From Salinimicrobium catena (GTDB taxonomy: Bacteria > Bacteroidota > Bacteroidia > Flavobacteriales > Flavobacteriaceae), in assembly GCF_900102915.1 (NCBI RefSeq), contig NZ_FNGG01000001.1, positions 372,001 through 436,000 on the forward strand: a stretch of 64,000 nucleotides of DNA, in the 5' to 3' direction. The notes under the pieces were generated by a model. That model was given only the letters and a program-made list of their open reading frames with translations, had not been told where the DNA came from and made no database searches. The position numbers and the translations under genes were made by a program. Position 1 is the first letter of the stretch. Each line of letters begins with the position of its first letter. Below, one piece after another: positions 60,952 to 64,000 of the stretch.

Positions 60952-61727
60952 TCTATATAGATTTCTTCATAGCCCGAAGGTATTGAAAAAGGAAAAGAAA
61001 CCGGCACATTAAGATCAATTCCCCTAAACTGCATGTCTATGCGGGTATTTTGAGCTCCTTCATTGGCGACGATCTGAATCTCGCCTGGAAAAAGCTGCTG
61101 TCCTATCTTCTTGTATTCAGGATAAGTTACGGTCACGCTGCGGTTGGATTTCTCCTCGCCTATTTGTTGTGCCAGGGCCTTATAACTTCCTGCGTCAAGC
61201 AAGAAAAGCTTTTTCAGAAATGTTTCCGCGGAAGGTTGTAGTTGGTATCCTCTGCTTGATTCACTCAATTTGTAACGCTCCTCCCGAAGGTCATAGATTG
61301 CCTGTCCCAGGATCAAATTCTGAACCTTTTGATAATCCAGGGGAGTTCCAAGCAATTCGCTTAGAAATTTGAAATCTCCGTCAAAATAGGTTTTCCCGAT
61401 CTTCTCGTAGAATTGAACGGAGTTAGGAGTGATCATCACTTTTGCCAAAGGTATTCCCAGTAACTGTCCGCTCATCCAGATGGTATCGTTCTTCTTCATT
61501 CTGAAATTTACCGTCACGCTCTGGTCCTTCTCCTCGGTAGTGTATCGCACGTTAAGCTTTCCCTGTAGAGTATTGAAATCAACTTCATTCTGATAGTGAT
61601 TTGCCACCACTTTGGCTACCGCCTCATCTTCGGGAGCGGTGGTTCCCATTTCCGCTTTCTTGGATCCACAGGAAGCCAATACAAGCGCAAATGTGAATAA
61701 TAAGATCTGGAGTTTTTTAGTCATCAT
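60948..61727 (-). CDS. DUF4292 lipoprotein
   Basis: The 259-residue lipoprotein has a signal peptide with lipobox LASC (C20), then a domain typical of DUF4292, beta-rich, beginning NHYQNEVDFNTLQGKLNVRY. In Bacteroidota such proteins sit next to a TPR gene and EnvC-like gene as here. Its fold resembles LolA/LolB-like outer-membrane proteins in my judgement; a role in envelope assembly is inferred. It overlaps both neighbours by 4 bp. Confidence 0.85.
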   Translation of the reverse strand: MMTKKLQILLFTFALVLASCGSKKAEMGTTAPEDEAVAKVVANHYQNEVDFNTLQGKLNVRYTTEEKDQSVTVNFRMKKNDTIWMSGQLLGIPLAKVMITPNSVQFYEKIGKTYFDGDFKFLSELLGTPLDYQKVQNLILGQAIYDLREERYKLSESSRGYQLQPSAETFLKKLFLLDAGSYKALAQQIGEEKSNRSVTVTYPEYKKIGQQLFPGEIQIVANEGAQNTRIDMQFRGIDLNVPVSFPFSIPSGYEEIYIE

Positions 61728-63091
61728 TTTGTTTTTTCAAGTTCATCTGCCTTTTTCAGGTATTCAGAAGCTTTTTCCGGTTTTTGAAGCCCTTCATAGG
61801 TCTTTGCCATTTCACCATAGAACTCCTTTTCCATTACCGGGTCATCAATAATGAAATCAAGACCCATCATCAAGGTTTCTTCCGCTTCAGAAAAGTTACC
61901 GGACCTGTTCTGCGCCCTGCCCTTGTATAAGTAAAGCAAAGGTTGGGCCGGAAAGATCTCAATGGCATTACCGCTCACCTCAATGGCTTCGGAATATTTT
62001 CCGAATTCAAGCTGCAAAGATATAAGCTCTTTGTACAGGCCAAAATCAGCTTTACTTGATTCGAGCGCCAGCTGAAAGTATTTCAAAGCAGGTTCAGTCT
62101 TCCGTTTTTCAAGGAAAAAAGTTCCCAGCTGCTTATAGACTTTAGTATTGTTCTCATCTTCTGAAAATACCTTAACCAGGTCTATCAAATCTTCTTCCAA
62201 ACTCGGATTTTCGGCCACAAACATTAAAAAATCGTTCAGCGCCTGATATTTCGTAACCTCGTCTACCTGGTCGCTTCCCAACACTATACGCAGGGAATTG
62301 ACCGCCTCTTCGGTTTTGTTCTCATTGAGATAAAACTTGTACAAAGCAAGATGCACCAGCTCCGATGAAGGCTTTTTCTCCAGGAGCTGCTTCGCCGCTT
62401 CAAAAGCCTCCTCGGCCCGGCCGTTCTCGCTATAGACAAAAATGAGGTTAAGGTAATTTCTTTCGTCTTCGGGATCCTCTGCGATCTTGCTTTCAAGATC
62501 CTGTATCTGCGCTTCCACATTATTGGTCCTGGCATAAACCTGACGGCGCAGGCTATCCCTGTTGGTGCTGGAACCTTTCTTGGCATCGAGGGAATCAAGC
62601 AAACTGATCGCCTCTTCATATTTTTCGTTTAGAATGTACAGGTTGGCAAGATCTTCAGAAAAAGAAGGGGAAATCGTAGCAAGGGTTTTAACCACAGGCA
62701 GAGCCTTTCCAAACTCTTCGCTCAAAAAATAGCTTTTATACAGCTCTTCCAGGATTGCCGTGTTCTTTGGAAGGGCAGCTCTTCCCTTTTCCAGGTAAGC
62801 GGCTGCCTGGGTATATTTTTGAAGGGCGTTGTGGTTCTTCCCCAGCTCAAGATAAACCACCGGCTGGTCATCTATTGCCAGACTTTGTACCAGCTCATCA
62901 ATGGCCTTTTCGTAATTCTCTATCGCCTTTTGCTTAAGGGCTTCAAAAAAATGCTCCTGGAAAGCGTCATTCACCTCTCCCAGGTCTACGGCCTCCACCT
63001 CCACTATAGGTTTCTCCTTGTCCTGGGCGTATGTGGTAGGAAAAGTAAAAAGCAAGGCCAAAAATAATATTATGAGAGTAATTTTTTTCAT
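61724..63091 (-). CDS. secreted tetratricopeptide-repeat protein
   Basis: The 455-residue protein has a signal peptide (about 1-22, ending TYAQ) and about ten TPR-like helix pairs from about 40 to 450, e.g. AIENYEKAIDELVQSLAID and TEPALKYFQLALESS. It is a periplasmic scaffold by inference, co-transcribed with the DUF4292 and EnvC-like genes. The upstream nucleotidyltransferase gene ends 25 bp before it, so all four may be one operon. Confidence 0.88.
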   Translation of the reverse strand: MKKITLIILFLALLFTFPTTYAQDKEKPIVEVEAVDLGEVNDAFQEHFFEALKQKAIENYEKAIDELVQSLAIDDQPVVYLELGKNHNALQKYTQAAAYLEKGRAALPKNTAILEELYKSYFLSEEFGKALPVVKTLATISPSFSEDLANLYILNEKYEEAISLLDSLDAKKGSSTNRDSLRRQVYARTNNVEAQIQDLESKIAEDPEDERNYLNLIFVYSENGRAEEAFEAAKQLLEKKPSSELVHLALYKFYLNENKTEEAVNSLRIVLGSDQVDEVTKYQALNDFLMFVAENPSLEEDLIDLVKVFSEDENNTKVYKQLGTFFLEKRKTEPALKYFQLALESSKADFGLYKELISLQLEFGKYSEAIEVSGNAIEIFPAQPLLYLYKGRAQNRSGNFSEAEETLMMGLDFIIDDPVMEKEFYGEMAKTYEGLQKPEKASEYLKKADELEKTK

Positions 63092-63116
63092 AATTAGCCT
63101 TGCTTTTTAAGTTTAT

Positions 63117-64000
63117 TTATTCCAGAACCGAGTAATCTCCAATGCTGATCTCGGTGAACTCTCCGTCGAATTTCGCAAAGTTTCCTATCATGGCATTTTT
63201 CAATTTGGCGTTCTTTACCTCGGAAAATGTCTGGATCAAACTGTTTTCAATGCTTGAATCAGTGATCTTACACCCGTTCCCGATAGAAACGTTAGGCCCT
63301 ATTTTAGCGTTTTTCAGTTCCACATTCTCCCCTATGAAGCAGGGTTCAATGATCTCTGAATTTTCCATTTTTACATCATCAGCCACCAGTTTTTCACCAT
63401 CATTCTGAAGGAAATTCAGCATGCGGGTGTTGGTCTCCACGGTAACCTGTTTATTACCACAGTCCATCCACTCGTCTACCTTCCCGGGAACAAAGATCAT
63501 TCCCTTTCGCTTCATGGCTTCGATCCCGTCGTTGATCTGATATTCCCCGCCACGAATGATGTTCTTGTCCAGCACTTCCTGAAGTTCGTTCTTAAGAACG
63601 GCGGCATCTTTAAAGTAATAGATCCCGATCACTGCCAGGTCTGAAACAAACTCTTCAGGCTTCTCGACCAGGTCATCGATCTGCTTCTTCTCGTTTAGCT
63701 GCACTACACCGTAAGCAGAAGGGTTTTCTACCTGCTTTACCCATATCACCCCATCAGCTTCTTTATCTAACGTAAAATCGGCCTTAAAAAGTGTATCAGC
63801 ATATGCAATCACTGCCGGGCCCTCCAAAGAATCTTTTGCGCACATGATCGCATGACCTGTTCCAAGAGGCTTGTCCTGGTAATAAATAGTGCCTTTAGCA
63901 CCCAAAGTTTTGGCGATCTCCTTAAGATCGGTCTCTACCTTTTCACCAAAATCTTCTCCTATGATAAACGCAATTTCATCGATCTTTTCATCCAGCACCT
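63117..64000 (-). CDS. sugar-phosphate nucleotidyltransferase, 5' end beyond the window
   Basis: At least 293 C-terminal residues of an RmlA/GalU-like nucleotidyltransferase, running off the window at 64000. Visible are PLGTGHAIMCAKD (substrate site), YADTLF, VEKPEEFVSDLAVIGIYYF and a C-terminal left-handed beta helix (about 200-290) with hexapeptide-like repeats. The N-terminal nucleotide-binding GGxGTRL-like region is missing because of the window edge, not mutation. The product may be dTDP- or UDP-glucose-type sugars. Confidence 0.88.
   Translation of the reverse strand, partial: VLDEKIDEIAFIIGEDFGEKVETDLKEIAKTLGAKGTIYYQDKPLGTGHAIMCAKDSLEGPAVIAYADTLFKADFTLDKEADGVIWVKQVENPSAYGVVQLNEKKQIDDLVEKPEEFVSDLAVIGIYYFKDAAVLKNELQEVLDKNIIRGGEYQINDGIEAMKRKGMIFVPGKVDEWMDCGNKQVTVETNTRMLNFLQNDGEKLVADDVKMENSEIIEPCFIGENVELKNAKIGPNVSIGNGCKITDSSIENSLIQTFSEVKNAKLKNAMIGNFAKFDGEFTEISIGDYSVLE

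Noticed and set aside
63117-64000. Truncated nucleotidyltransferase pseudogene
   Set aside because: The frame is open to the window edge, so the missing N-terminus is due to the window, not to a mutation.

Overview
The window comes from a Bacteroidota chromosome, most probably a member of the Flavobacteriaceae. The sequence evidence is a gliding-motility lipoprotein GldH behind a RicT/PSP1 gene, an HU-SPOR protein, a DUF4292 lipoprotein, a TonB receptor with a carboxypeptidase-regulatory N-terminal domain, weak Shine-Dalgarno sites, and repeated use of the Bacteroidota -7 promoter box TAnnTTTG. Nearly all genes are core chromosomal. I see no prophage, CRISPR array, rRNA operon or large integrated island. 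Two small insert-like elements sit inside core operons.

Layout. 1-2.3 kb: a MESH1-like HD hydrolase, proC, two tandem tRNA-Asn genes and a stray tRNA 3' end. 2.3-9.1 kb: RseP-type protease, a Sco1-like protein, and a metal block with feoA, feoB, a 51-residue FeoB-associated Cys-rich protein, a secreted hypothetical, a ZIP transporter and a DtxR/MntR regulator. A perfect palindrome separates the regulator from a divergent TonB receptor (9.2-11.5 kb). 11.5-16.2 kb: a J-domain protein, bacilliredoxin, PlsC, an HD protein, a PA0069-type radical SAM protein and enoyl-CoA hydratase. 16.2-27.1 kb: a histidine kinase followed by a nearly complete heme locus. HemJ, HemH and an AraC-type regulator lie on the minus strand; hemA, hemC, hemD, hemE, hemF and hemB lie on the plus strand. 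A RAYT transposase with its palindromes is inserted between hemD and hemE. 27.1-28.1 kb: two small hypotheticals.

28.4-39.5 kb holds the most unusual content: ten co-directional, tightly coupled genes. They encode two nucleotide-sugar-type oxidoreductases, a glycoside-hydrolase/epimerase fusion, a medium-chain dehydrogenase, a Gfo/Idh/MocA oxidoreductase, a GT4 glycosyltransferase, three tandem CgeB-like proteins and a CmoB-like methyltransferase. There is no flippase, polymerase or exporter among them. I infer a pathway for a small glycosylated, methylated molecule or glycolipid; its product is unknown to me.

39.6-64 kb is mostly housekeeping: lipoate ligase, a CNNM/CBS protein, Ogt, a serine hydrolase, a 3'-5' exonuclease, and succinyl-CoA:3-ketoacid CoA transferase subunits with a four-helix-bundle gene between them. 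Then come PBP1A-GldH-RicT, TrhO, RecA, an ECF sigma factor with a membrane-anchored beta-barrel-like protein, a second PlsC, TrpS, DprA, the HU-SPOR protein, a thioesterase, EnvC-like, DUF4292 and TPR proteins, and the 3' part of a sugar nucleotidyltransferase that runs off the window. Between trhO and recA lies a small minus-strand unit with a 30-codon reading frame, a long hairpin and its own terminator.
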